Shown one piece after another: positions 10,248 to 23,220 of a DNA stretch of 64,000 bases. Made by a program: the position numbers and the translations under genes. Origin of the DNA: Myrica gale (taxonomy: Eukaryota > Streptophyta > Magnoliopsida > Fagales > Myricaceae); contig OZ005605.1 in the NCBI GenBank assembly GCA_963930655.1, positions 19,909,501 through 19,973,500 on the forward strand. Direction: 5' to 3'. Positions within the stretch are counted from its first letter, which is position 1. Each line of letters begins with the position of its first letter. Under the pieces are notes generated by a model. It had not been told where the DNA came from. It saw only the letters and a program-made list of their open reading frames with translations, and did not search any database.

Positions 10248-11826
10248 CATGACCCAGATGTTAGGTCGTGTTCTCTGATGAATGCGGTAACTTCCTTTAG
10301 CGGCATTCTCATTGTCGCATGATTGGTGCCCTGTCATTAAGCGAAAATTCGTCAAATTGTAACTGGGGCTGTAAAAGTTAAATATTCATTATGTTCTTGT
10401 GATGAATATAGCTGATTCTGTGTTTATCTTTTACTCTTAACGTGGATTTTAATTGTGTCCGTGTAAATAACTGTCAAAGGCAACTTCTGTCTACGTTCAT
10501 GCATCAAAATGGATTCATTCTGAATCATCTCTTGCGCCAGCATTTCGGGCTTATTTCCTCCTCGTTCAGCTATAACTTCTGCCGCTGCATGAACAGAACT
10601 ATTTCCTTTATTTATTTATTTTCTTGGGTGAGTGTTCCCTTATTTTTCCTGTCACATGATATGGAGGGGATGGTCTATAGCTTATTTGGTGGAAGTACGC
10701 TAAAGCTGGGATATCTATTCTTGAATCTTGAGGCGATATTTACTTCTTTCGTTTTGATAATTTTTAAAGTTTGTATTGCATTCTCATTGTCTGAACGCCG
10801 ACGCTTTGGTTGAAGTGAAAAGCTGAGACCAATGGAGGGAGTTTCCAAGTGTGGCCTCTTGACACTTGGTTTTATAAGGGAAAATAATATGACTTGATAC
10901 CACTTGTAGTTTTGTGACAGATTTTTTTTGTCGTTTCTGTTTTTTGCCTTTTGTTTTATTGTTGGTTCTTTTTTTGTTTGTTGCGTTGTTTTCTGTCCTT
11001 CAATTTGCTCTTCTTCGTATTCTGGATTTTTTTATTATATATTTTTCTATGGTCGTTTTCATACTCCTGGCGTAAGTGTATAGGTATTTTTCTGACAGGG
11101 CAACATCAGACAGTATAAAGATTGTATGAAATGGATGTGAAGGAATCCCAATAGCACTTGCCATCTAAAATCTAAGCACTACTTAGATACCCAAAGACAG
11201 TCATACGGGTCAAATTGATAATTTTTACACTTTTAGGGATCTATATTGACAAAGAGTGAAACAATAAGGATGCTTTAAGTAATTTAGCTTTTTCTTGTCA
11301 ACATCATCCATAAAGTATAGAGAAAGAGGAAGTGTTCTGTTTTTCTCATAGAACAAGAGAGGGAAATGAGACAAAATTGCTATAAAACCTAACTAATGAT
11401 GACTAGATGAACACGATTCTGTTTGGATAAGATGACCAAGACTCTGTTTGGATAAGATTGTGGATTAAAGAATCTAAGACTAGCGAGGCTTAAACGTTTT
11501 CTTTTCTTTTCTTTTCTTTTTGTTTTTCTGGCCAACAAGACAACACAGAGTCCAACTTTAAACCCATCTTCAGAGCACATCAAATATGCAGAATAAGAAG
11601 CAGAGGGATTTCTTGTACAAAAGAACTTGGAGAATACTCTCACTTGCTTTGAATCCTAATAAGAAGAAGCGTGAAGGATGAAATCCAAAACGTCCATGAA
11701 CATGGCCAAGGCATGGTACGTTGAGGCAATTTGGAAGATTTGCAAATGAAAAAGGAGTTCTCTCCGTGAAGATCCTCATCTAGAAATGCTGCTGATGAAG
11801 AAGAGCACCAACCAATTTTTGTTCGT
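10248..11826. other. CRIPT 3' flank and spacer
   Basis: CRIPT 3' UTR followed by AT-rich DNA. A short direct duplication of CTCTGTTTGGATAAGAT-like sequence lies near 11410-11460. No further gene was recognised. The open frame at 10442-10813 has no family resemblance. Confidence 0.4.
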
Positions 11827-12560
11827 TCATTCACTTGTTGAGGATCTAGAAGTCCAGTACTTTTCAATTTCCTCAGCTGTTCTTCCTGGGATCCTTCCGG
11901 CAATTAGGGACCACCTGACCACAGAAATAAAAAAAAGCTTTAGCTGTCAGAGGCCTTTTATTCCTTATTAGAAAATCAGAAGAGGATTAAGGTGGAGAAA
12001 TTTAAAGGAAACGAGTTATAAGGAACCTTTCTCCAACCAGATTGAACATCCTTATAATAAGCATTTCCTCATCTTCAGAAAATTCTAGCTTGGATGCTTT
12101 ACTTGTTTCCTCTGGAGTAAGTAGCAAGATCAGTTTAGAAAAAAAAAAGTGGCAAGATCAGTGAAGGAAACTCGACAAGCTACTTTAAGGACTACATGTA
12201 AGGGAAGCTCAGCAAGCTGAGCAATATTCAGAACCAAAGATTAAGTTTGCAACAGATGCAAAAGAAATTACAAACTACGTGACATGCCAAACAGAGAAAA
12301 TAAAAAGCATAGGGACCTAAAATAGCTAGAAAACCCCTGCAAGGAAAACCATCTTAGAATTTGATCAAGGGAAATGTGAAAAAGGAGCCAAAAAAGAAGA
12401 AGGAATATCTAAACAGGAAGTTAAGCTTATAAATGCACTTTTGCAAAGGAAAGAGCAAAGAAATTAATGTCAAAAGGGTACCTTGAGAGTCGGCTGAAGT
12501 GTCACTGGAAGGGTTTTGGATACTAACCCCATTGGAAGAGGAGTACTCAGAGTCAGCCAT
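11827..12560 (-). CDS. R3-MYB repressor of the TRY/CPC/ETC type, 83 aa
   Basis: Three minus-strand exons, 12560-12482, 12111-12027 and 11914-11827, sum to 252 bases (83 aa plus TGA) with GT-AG introns. The protein begins MADSEYSSSNGVSIQNPSSD and holds one R3-type MYB repeat, about residues 36-78: FSEDEEMLIIRMFNLVGERW, then SLIAGRIPGRTAEEIEKYW. Such single-repeat MYBs lack an activation domain and compete with R2R3-MYBs for bHLH partners, repressing trichome, root-hair or anthocyanin programmes. The bHLH-contact signature [DE]Lx2[RK]x3Lx6Lx3R is present except that the first acidic residue is Met (MLIIRM); I recall several close CPC-like proteins having a non-acidic residue there too. Both helix Trp residues remain. 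An upstream TRIM element lies about 415 bases from the start codon. Confidence 0.9.
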
Positions 12561-12974
12561 GCTGAATAATGTCTAGGAAATGAGTGGAACCTATAGGGAG
12601 CTGTGTTTGGCGCAATCGAGATGCTTTAAGCAGTAGATATTAATAATAGGGAGAGCAAAGAATGGTAGTTGTATGATGGGAGCAGGCAGAGTCTCAGGCG
12701 ATGCTGATAGGTAGCTGCATTGCTTTGTTAGAATTTCATATCTAGTGTACTTATGCTTGTGAGTTCGACTGTACATTATGCTTCAACTTCGTCACGTTCA
12801 ATCCGACGTATCGCAAGTTTGGAACCCACATCTTACTCAGGAACATAGGAATATTCATTCCTAATCGATGAGCATCCATGTGTTCTACAATGATGAAGAG
12901 GGTATTGAATTTGTATATATTATTCATCAAGGAAAATAGAAAAATGTGTTCCACAATTGTGAAGCTGTGTTTCT

Positions 12975-14024
12975 TGTTAGAAATAATATCATAATCAAAT
13001 CTACAAGATTTGATATGATATTGTTGTTATCACAATATCAAGTTTAAATATGATATCGTTATCAAATCTCAGATATCCAAGTTTAAATATAGGAATATTT
13101 CCCTATCATGCTTGTATTGTCTCTATAAATAGAGACCTTTAACTTGTATTCTGTATGCACTCATATATAAAATACAGTCATAAAGGGCTTTCATAGTGGA
13201 TGTAGGTCTTCTAGACCAAACTACTTAAAATCTCTTGTTTCTTGCTACTATTTCTCTCCCCTCTTCATTTTAACCTTTGTCTTCTTGATATCAGAGGAAC
13301 AAAACATGTCTTCCGCATCCTTAAAAGTTGGCAATTTTGTCACCCGTTTGAATGTCTGTGCTCTCGCAGAGAGTCAAGAGTTATCTCACTGGTGAATTTT
13401 CACCTCAGCTGTATTTACAGCAAATGCTTTTGTGATGAAGAAAAAAGGTGAGTGAAAGAGAGAGCAAAAGATATGTTTGGCAAGGGTCGTGTGCCTATGA
13501 TTTCAAGATCTGATCACTTTCAGCCACTTTTAAAGGTTGTGTGCCTATGATATGATTTCAAGGTCCGATCAAATTTAAAAAAAAAGTGTTATGTTCAGCA
13601 ACGGAGCAAAGGCCGTGTGCCCATGATTTCAAGGTCCGGTCGGTCTCATTTTTTCAAACACAAGATTTTAGATTTCTCCCTCTTGTGTTTGAGGGAGGAT
13701 GTTAGAAATAATATCATAATCAAATCTACAAGATTTGATATGATATTGTTGTTATCACAATATTAAGTTTAAATATGATATCGTTATCATATCTCAAAGA
13801 TCCAAGTTTAAATGTAAATATCCAAGTTTAAATGTAGTAATATTTTCCTATCATGTTTTATATTGTCTCTGTAAATAGAAACATTAAACTTGTATGAACT
13901 CATATACAAAATACAGTCATAAAGGGCTTTCACAGTGGATGTAGGTCTTCTAGACCGAACCACTTAAAATATCTTCTCTCTTATTACTATTTATCTCCTC
14001 TCTTCATTTTAACATTTTTCTTCC
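12975..14024 (+). mobile_element. TRIM-type LTR retroelement with TSD TTTCT (fossil)
   Basis: Two LTRs, 12975-13285 and 13700-14024, both start TGTTAGAAATAATATC and share the rest of their length with scattered differences. The 5' LTR is followed at once by TGATATCAGAG, a primer-binding site close to the usual TGGTATCAGAG of initiator tRNA-Met. A purine tract GAGGGAGGA precedes the 3' LTR. Flanks are identical 5-bp copies TTTCT at 12970-12974 and 14025-14029. The interior is only about 415 bases, contains three related copies of a GTGTGCC...TGATTTCAAG word, and codes for nothing recognisable. This is the build of a TRIM (non-autonomous, Copia-like ends). LTR divergence is clearly higher than in the 33-35 kb element, so it is older. 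Confidence 0.9.
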
Positions 14025-14029
14025 TTTCT

Positions 14030-15162
14030 TTTCCTAATTCGTGGCATCCATGTGTCATTTTCCAAATAATTAGACAAAAATTAGAAGTCTCAAAGGTGGA
14101 GCCAAGTTAGAGTTTCTCATCGCATAAACGTTTTACATGGAATCTGTCAACTTGTAGCTATCTGTGGTCTTATGTTTTGAAACGACTGTCATGCGAAGAT
14201 TCTGATGTGCATTACAGGACAAAAGACTGCATAAAAACCAAAGTCCGTTAAGCTAACCTAGAACTCTGTGGGTTTCAAGATATCTGGCGAGAATATGCAC
14301 CTGTTTTTGGAGCTCCTTCTCTTGAAAAAAAGTATACAGGACTATGAATCTAGGCTCTAAACGAAAATTGTCAGACAAAAACTTCATGTAAGCAGATTAA
14401 GAAATTTGAGACCCTGTTTTATCTCGATGGGTTTTGCGATGGACATTCTCCCCTTTGAGAGTAACATGATTTGAGTTGTTTGGAGCATGGAAATAATTTG
14501 TTCGGGTTATTATCAATAGAGTTTCCTCCACGTTGAAAACAGGTGGTTCCCTTGTGTCCTTGGCTGGCTGTCTAAAGAATACAGCTTGGAACAGAGCAAA
14601 AGCACAATAGTAACGTGGAGGTTTTCATACTTGAAAATTCTCATGTGTGGTTGGTAGTATGTCTTTATCGATAGTTAGGACAAAGGTCACAAGCCACGAA
14701 GGCCCCCCGACAATATTGTAAAGGTGAATTTGGAGGAAAATCCTACATAATCTTCCGCCAGTACTGCATCTTATAAACTTTGTTTGCAAACGATTAGTCC
14801 CCGAGTTCGTTTCCATTGACGACAATTCAAGGCACTAAGGTAACCCCACCTGAAGTATTCTTTGTTCTGTTTTGATTATTGTAAAGTATGGATTTTTGTG
14901 GCCCATTGCTTCCTGGCAATATTGTCCGTTAATAACATTATCAGCTCTATCAGGTAATGATGGCCCGTGAGCATATGCCAAAGCTAAAAGCAAGAAAGCG
15001 TAGAGAAGACTGTTGGTGCAAAGAAAGCTTCACATGGCAAAATAATCTGGAATCGTTGGATGTCTTCCTTGGTCAGAAGATTGTCTTACCAAGTTCACAT
15101 TATTTTGCTTGGAAAGATTCAAATCCTCGTCTATAAGCAATCTCACCCCATGCCATAAATAT
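14030..15162. other. Spacer without recognised features
   Basis: Intergenic DNA with no recognised gene or repeat family. A weak inverted match (GCAAAATAAT near 15040 and ATTATTTTGC near 15100) is noted under rejected items. Confidence 0.35.
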
Positions 15163-15395
15163 ATATTTTTTTTCTAAATAAACTTTATTAGACACCAGAA
15201 CAACTCAAGGAGGAATCCTCCGGTTGTCACAGGTGAGAACAGAAACTGGAACAACAGAGGAAGAAATAGTCCCAACAAGATTTTCGGCTAAAGCCCAACT
15301 AGTAAGTTGATGGGCAACCGAATTAGCATGACGCTTGAATACACTTCTTCCCCCTCTATTCATATCTCTCAGATCCGTGCTTAAACAAAACATTT
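15163..15395 (-). mobile_element. LINE (L1-type) 3' fragment: RNase H end and tail
   Basis: Minus-strand frame 15393-15205 reads DMNRGGRSVFKRHANSVAHQ then LTSWAL..., the typical end of the RNase H domain of plant L1 LINEs (R-x-x-N-x-x-A-H-x-L). It is followed by a short 3' UTR with AATAAA-like sequence and an A-rich tail (T-run at 15166-15174 on the plus strand). It is 5' truncated. No clear target duplication was seen. Confidence 0.7.
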
Positions 15396-16066
15396 TTCTT
15401 ACAGCTATAGCTATTGTTACAATTTCACATGGCTCCTGAAGGAGATAAAAACAACCATTTTATATGCATTATGCATTGTAAAAGGTAGTGAATTATGAGT
15501 CTGGAGAAAGCGCAAAAGTGAAAAAAGGAAGATGCTTATTTTCCAGCAACCCTTGACAATGACAGATATTCACCGGGTGAGACAAACAGCCCTAAAATCC
15601 CTGCTTTGAACTTTTCGAACTTTTCTTCTCCACCATCCATATCAGACTGTTTCTGGCCATACGAAGTCTACAAAAGGAATCAATTACTGTATCTAGCAGG
15701 TAGCCACGGCCTTGGCCTACATGAACAATCTGGAAGTACTGGTATGGAGGTTAATTTTTTTTCTTATGTTCTGTTTGTGGGCTGGTATGAAGGTTAATTT
15801 TTTAAGTTCTTAGTTCACTGATTGCTGAAGAGACACGGTCGATCCAAGGTGAAAATATACTGGAAACAGTTATTTATTAGACATCCAGACAGGGAAACCT
15901 ATATCTCCAAGTCATTAGTGTTGCTTATGTGACAGCAAATATCCAGGACATGACTACTGCCAAGTTTAAGACGTGGGGGGCATTGGAGGTTAATTCGGGG
16001 TTTAGCTACTACATTTACGATCTACCAGTTTAAAACTTTAAAATTCTACAGTCTAAATCTTTGATC

Positions 16067-16284
16067 TACCACCAAAGGAGTTGGCTTAGAGGTAAGAGGT
16101 AAGGTCTAAAGGAGGACTTGGTGGCTAAAGGTCATGAGTCCGAATCGATATTAATGGTAAGAAGATGAAACTCGTGCTCATAGTATGATCCCCAACCTTT
16201 TATAACTATGTCATCGGTGTAGCTTGGAATAGTTCGCTCTGTCGTGAGGAGGTGTTTGTGGAACACCGTATTTGAAAAAAAGAT
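16067..16284 (+). mobile_element. SINE-like unit (tRNA-type A and B boxes)
   Basis: GTTGGCTTAGAGGTAAGAGG resembles a Pol III A box and GGTCATGAGTCCGAATC a B box, about 45 bases apart. The unit ends in TTTGAAAAAAAG. This layout is typical of plant tRNA-derived SINEs. A convincing target duplication was not found, and the limits are approximate. Confidence 0.6.
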
Positions 16285-16944
16285 TCAGACCGAAGCATTC
16301 CGTCAAAACTGTAATATTAGGCGTCGGCATAGATTTATTTTTCAAATTCAAGGGACAAAAACACTCGGTCAACTCTCATTCATTAAATGAAATGACGTGT
16401 TTAATATTTCCATCTATCATTACAGTTTTGGGCTGAATCCTTTGAATTTGTTTGCTAGAATTCCCTGGTGAAGACTGAGTCGAGTAACCATTGCGAACAT
16501 GCAGATAAAAATCTCCAAGACAGGCTAGACTCGAATGTGCCTGCAGGAAGCTTTTTCCCTTTAATAAACATGCCTTAGGCTTAGGCCATAGCTATAAACA
16601 CGACAATTGAGAGGATATATGGAGTAGAAAGTGACTCCAGAATCTTCCTTGCTTATATGCCGGATCATACCCACACTGAAGTCACACGGCACGGGAACCA
16701 CATATAATATCACTCATCACCGCCATGAAGGCACCTTATGAGTGCACGCAACAACAAAAGTGAATACCTAGGACGCCATAATATTATTGTCTTCAATTCC
16801 CCGTGGTATGCGGTATCAAAATCATGGGTTCCGTTTTAGGATGCTCGATACCCCATTTTGTTTTGATATTTCAATCCGCATATATAGATGATAGATCACC
16901 TCTGTTTTGCTTTATTTAAGTCAAATACCGATTGCCATATCCAA

Positions 16945-17126
16945 GAGCGTTTAAACAAAATTCTCATAATTTTTTTGAATTCTCAGAATATAAAAAATTC
17001 TACAACCAAACATTATTTTTAATCCTACATAAAAATAACTAAAACACGCATACCAATAAAATTAACATCACCTAAAAATTTTCAAAACACAAAAAATTCT
17101 AAAAAAACTTCCTAAACGAACACCCT
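16945..17126. mobile_element. MITE, GTTTAAAC/GTTCGTTTAGG-ended family
   Basis: AT-rich unit with ends GAGCGTTTAAACAAAATTC and (reverse) GAGGGTGTTCGTTTAGGAAG. The interior shares ACACGCATACCAATA and AACATCACCTAAA words with the unit at 30298-30524, so both belong to one non-coding family. Target duplication unclear. Confidence 0.5.
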
Positions 17127-17692
17127 CAAAGTTTATGCTTCAATATGCCCAATAACAATGCATACACTTGTCGACCCAATTACATTGTCGTTAGGTCAAA
17201 AAACTTAAAACCAGTAGAGCCCACATTCCCGAGGCGGCGGACTTGAGCATCACCGCCAGCACTACAAACTTCACAGGAGCCACGCTTTTCCCAGAGCTTA
17301 GAGAGGATCTAAAAGCCACCCAAATGACCGATTCTAATCCAAACCACTTCTGTAAAGGTTGTTTAGAAGGGGAATTAAGCAAAAAAGACTAAAAAAAAGG
17401 GCAAGGTGCAATCAGTAAAAGAAATTTGAGATCCAGCGACTTAAAAGGGTAGTTATTTACTTTAACAAACGCGACAAGTGGAAAGAAATTGTAAGCAAAA
17501 ATACGATTCTCAACCACAATGTTTTCATTTGTAAAATATGGTCATAAGCTTATATAATTATGGATTAACTGTGATCTCCTCCATAACTTTTGGTCAACAC
17601 AAATGAATAACTTGGTAAAATATAGTCGTTCAAAATTATTAACTACGGTTGGCAGTGCAAAAGATTTTTAAAGATGAATACAGCTTATGATC
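17127..17692. other. Spacer without recognised features
   Basis: AT-rich DNA. A moderately GC-rich island near 17210-17380 has open frames on both strands but no family resemblance. Confidence 0.3.
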
Positions 17693-17708
17693 AAACCAAT
17701 TAAGGATG

Positions 17709-18559
17709 ACAAGAAACCCTCCCTCTCCTCTCCTCTCCTCCTACTAACCTCCTGGTGGCCGGAGTTTCTCTGTTTCTTTATTTTTCGGCCTCCTTTTGGG
17801 CCTTTTTTTGGATTGTTTTGTAGGTTAGATCTCAGCCTCTCCGGTGGTCTCTGGTATGCACGACTCCCTTGGTGGGCTTCGTCTCATCCCGATGCTCCTT
17901 TGTGGCCTTGAACGGTCGCGCCCACGCACGCGCATGGATCTCACGCGGCCGATATCTTATGCCTTCTCGCTTGTTTTTTGTGCTCTTTTTGGAGGTTTCG
18001 CCCTTTCCAATCGTGTTCACCCTCGTACGGTGGTCACGCATGGCTTTGGCCGCGTGTGCTGTTGTGGTGTTCTGTCTTTTTTGTTGTGAGGTACCTTTGT
18101 TGCCGCTGCCACCTCTCTTCGTGTCTTTGTCTGTTCCGGCCGTTCTTCCCATGTGGCTCTCTTTGTTGCTGCTGTTTTGTGCATGTAGGTGCCGCTTTTC
18201 TTCCTCTCCCGTTTGCTGTCAGTCTTTGCCTGAAGATTGCCCTGAAGGTGTCGGATCGTTGCCAGGATGACCCCTCTTCCAATGGAAGCTGGCTTCACCT
18301 TGAGTGGTGGTTTTGTTATGTCTCGATCCTTGTGACCGATTTGTGTTTGTTTTGTGCTCTAGCTCTTGTGGCCAGTTTGTATTGTGTGCTGGTGGTTGAT
18401 ATGCTGGTCCGTGTGGCCAGTTGGTGGTTCCGGCTTGTGTGTCCGGCTATTGTAGGACCTTTGGGTTCGTTTAGGTTTTTCACTGCCCTTTTGGTCGCTT
18501 TTCGGTCATGTACTGGCAATTCTATTCTCGATTTTTAATATATTATCTTTACTTTGAAA
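17709..18559 (+). mobile_element. Non-autonomous LINE-like retroposon with 16-bp target duplication
   Basis: An 851-base GC-rich, pyrimidine-rich insertion flanked by identical 16-bp copies of AAACCAATTAAGGATG (17693-17708 and 18560-18575). It starts with a CT-rich stretch like plant L1 5' UTRs and ends TTTTTAATATATTATC... with a short A-run. Long target duplications and an A-ended tail show target-primed reverse transcription. The interior has open frames in several phases, caused by composition, and no endonuclease or reverse transcriptase domain. It shares the word TGGATCTCACGCG with DNA at 20050 and, loosely, with the element at 24967-25985. Confidence 0.85.
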
Positions 18560-18575
18560 AAACCAATTAAGGATG

Positions 18576-20990
18576 GAAATATAACTTATTTATCAACAAA
18601 TTTTTTAGTCACAAAAAAGGTTATTCTAGCAAATATTTAAATATTGTGGTAGATAAGACTTTTATAGTTTAGGTATTATACATGAAACTTTCCACCACAA
18701 GCTATCATCTTGAAGCTCTTTAGATTATTATAAAGCTCAATTTAATTTATTAAAGTTCTAATATGAGGCTTGATTCTTATAGAACCTATCTCTCATTTAT
18801 TCTCTTCTAACACTCCATGTAAGATTCAGGGTATCACAATGTTAGAAAATGAGATCCCATATTTCTAGTGTTCATAAGGTGAGACCTTAGACTTTGCAAG
18901 AGGCATTTTCTAATTTTAAGCCTAGCCAAACAAAACCGTGCATGCCTAGTAAATAATAATTGATTTTGATCTAATTTTTGTTATTGAAACTAATAATTTT
19001 AAATACTTTATATCTTTAATTTTAATTTTTCTGTCAAAATTTAATTTTTTTACTTTAAAATTAAATTTTCAACCTAGTAAAATAGTAATTTATTTCCATT
19101 TTATGTGACAAATACATTATATTCCGTGTTTCAATTGATAAAAGTAGACGCTTGCTTTCCAAGAACAGCCAACGCCCCTTTGAATAATCGTCTCAACAGG
19201 ATTGACTCCACCGAACCTCATAGATATTTCGAACCTACTGCCATGGACTTGCATCCTTAAGAATATTCAAGGCTTCTCAAAATACATGCAGCTATTTTCA
19301 TGCAAAACAAATATAGCTTAAGTAATTCATTTTTACTATATCAGGACAGGCATGATGCGCTGTAATTACATTGTTGGATTAGTCATACAATTCTAAATAT
19401 AAATAAACAGATTTATCTAAAAAATAATGTGACATGTATCAGATCATTCAAACTGCAAAATACGACTAAATTAACGAAGCAATGTTCTGTCTCACAGATG
19501 ATGTGTTTGCGTCTCTAAAGATGGATGGGAGCCCTTACCTGATTTTCTTTTTTAAAATATATCTGTTGTATTTGGTATCTACAACTATTAATTTAATCTA
19601 AATACAAAATAAGTCACCATTGTTTATTCGAACTATCGAGTAAATAATAAAATGAGAATAAATTAACCTCTAATTTCTATGCTTTTTGCAATAATTTATT
19701 ACAAAATAAAGTGAAAAACTATTGATTTGAAAGGCGGAAGTCACCTGACGAAACATATTCTAGAAAGCCTATTTCTCTAGAATTTGGCTAAACCTATTCT
19801 ATAGCGAGAGGTTCTACCTTCTTTCTAGAATTTTTCTCTTCTATGCTCTTATTTATGTGATCGAAATTTTCAATAAACCTCAATTTCTTGCTATTTTTAG
19901 GGTTTTTTTTCCAACGGATTTGATGATTAGATCTAGAGGCTTTTGAAGATCCGAACGACGAGGATGACATTTACATCGTCTGGATAAGCTTTTTGCACTG
20001 ATCAGCTAGTGAAGGAACGACACATGTGATCTTGAGCGCTACCACACATGCGTGGATCTCACGCGTCTGTCCATTTTCCTTCATTTTTCAACGCAGGTGG
20101 TCCTTTCTAGTTGCACGTGCCAGGTAGTTGGCATTTGAACATCTAGGCGCTCCTTGTGATCATCTCTGATAACTGGTCAGGCGGCGCTTGGATCTCACGC
20201 ACCTCCCCATGTTCATATTTGACCGGTTTATCATCTCCCACTGCTGGTCCTGCCACTCTATTCCACCACCGACTTTCCACCCTTTTAGAGTCTACCCATC
20301 CTTTTAGGCTTTAGTTTGTAAGATCGTTTGACCCTATTGCTCGTGGGCCCGTTATCTCTTCGGAAGATTAGACACACCTCTTAAAATATATAATTGAGGT
20401 TTTTCAAACCTACTTGAAAGTTTGCTTATTTGATTAAAAAAAGAAAAGCCAATTAAATTATAAATCGAAATTCTAGCCGTCTAGAAAGTATACCCAAATT
20501 GTCCCTCCAGACCAGCATTGAAAGATAATTTTGTCAACCAAAAGTTACTCAGAATAAACTATTTCGAAATACATATTAGCTGCTAATAGTTCGTCCATTA
20601 ATTCTCAGCCATCCAAATATTCAACTAGGTTTTTTTTTTGGGGAACAACTATTCAACTAGGTTGATTAGCTAGGAACCTGCCCTGCAAGCGGACAAGTCC
20701 CGCTGGACCCGTGAAGCAATAAACAAAGCCGCCCCTTGCAATATAATAAAAGCCCCACGGGCCCATGATACCGACTTCGGGCCTCATTCTCATTTAAATA
20801 AGGCAAATAAACCGCAATATATCTCTCTCTCATAGATAACTCCGTCGTAATCACCGTTAAAGCTCTCGTAACCCCCACCAATAATTTCAATGTCCCGCAA
20901 TCATAGCCGTGTATTCCTCGATATTTATCGATCATAAAAAGGACATCTGACTCTCTGATACCAACCCTTGCCGTGTGAACAAGTGCGTTA
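18576..20990. other. AT-rich spacer, possible third LINE-like unit at about 19870-20440
   Basis: Mostly AT-rich. From about 19870 the composition becomes mixed, GTGGATCTCACGCG and TTGGATCTCACGCAC words appear (near 20052 and 20190), and the stretch ends GATTAAAAAAAGAAAAG near 20450, like a retroposon tail. No target duplication was identified, so the unit is a suggestion only. Confidence 0.35.
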
Positions 20991-21078
20991 CACCTCATAC
21001 TGTATACGTGTCATCAAATCACTGGACCTCTTTGGAACGGGGGTCCTCCGTTTCCGTGTCCAACTCCTCTCTCCTTCG

Positions 21079-22426
<1,348 letters not shown>

Positions 22427-23082
22427 AGCTTTGGCCCCCCAGTCTTTAAAATCTATGTTCGAATCATGTTTAATGTTTGAAGTTTGGTTCTTGAGAAAAC
22501 ATTGCTGCTATATCCGCATATGGTCCTGTTGAGGCCATTGAAATAAATTGCTTTGCAAATATGTACTTATGCTATGCTCTTGGTCGTTTATGAATTATGC
22601 TTGTGCTTTGATAGTTTGCTGGTTGGTTCCCTGTTTTCTGCTTAATTTTGAGACTAGCAAGCTTGGATTGATCACGCCCAGGCACGCTCAGTTGAGGTCT
22701 TCTGTTGTATTTGATACATACACATGCTGTGAGCAGTTGTACTGGGATTTATTTGGTTAGTTCGCCAATCTCGTTGGGGATCGTAATCTGTCGACATAGA
22801 TGCCTGTTTATGATTGAGAAATCATCCCTTTAAAGTTGAGAAATTTGCTAGATATAAATTTTTAGATAACTTATATTTATTTCTGGATATAAATTTGTGA
22901 ACAATTAATCTTGAATTTGTTTCTAGAAATCGAATTCCCCTAAGTGAGAAGCAAAACCTATAAAGCTGCCATGTCCTTTCTTCGTAGATCCGAAGGGGAA
23001 TTTTTCTGAGGAACTGTAACTTATTGTGCCAGGGCCATGGCTGGGTTATAACACAAATATTGTTCATTGTTCTCAAGCAGAG
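22427..23082. other. Polyubiquitin 3' UTR and flank
   Basis: 3' UTR and downstream AT-rich DNA. No other feature was recognised up to the SINE at 23091. Confidence 0.5.
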
Positions 23083-23090
23083 ATGCATTT

Positions 23091-23212
23091 GATTACTTCG
23101 CCAATGAGCTTTAGCTCAGCTGTCACGTCCTCCCTTTGGAGGGTTCGGTTCGGGGTCGAATCCCCCCTCTTCCCAGGCTCAGTCGTGCTCCATCCTTGGC
23201 CTATAAAAAAAA
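23091..23212 (+). mobile_element. SINE, tRNA-derived, with TSD ATGCATTT
   Basis: A 122-base unit with an A box (TTAGCTCAGCTGTCACG) and B box (GGGTCGAATCCCCC) and an A-rich tail (CTATAAAAAAAA). It is flanked by 8-bp copies ATGCATTT at 23083-23090 and 23213-23220. It does not fold as a full tRNA (no matched acceptor stem), so it is a SINE and not a tRNA gene. Confidence 0.85.
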
Positions 23213-23220
23213 ATGCATTT

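Noticed and set aside
10442-10813. 123-codon plus-strand frame after CRIPT
   Set aside because: No domain; Phe/Ser-rich translation typical of pyrimidine-rich non-coding DNA.
15000-15120. miRNA-like hairpin (GCAAAATAAT/ATTATTTTGC, CTTGGT/ACCAAG)
   Set aside because: Arms pair only over short patches with large loops; no plausible 20-22 nt duplex.
17832-18538. Overlapping long open frames on both strands (up to 186 codons)
   Set aside because: They lie inside a GC-rich retroposon with a 16-bp target duplication, are open in several phases at once, and show no domain; composition explains them.
20666-20998. 110-codon minus-strand frame just upstream of the polyubiquitin promoter
   Set aside because: No family resemblance and no supporting splice or promoter signals; likely chance.
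23091-23212. tRNA gene
   Set aside because: A and B boxes are present, but no closed acceptor stem was found, and an A tail with target copies marks it as a SINE.
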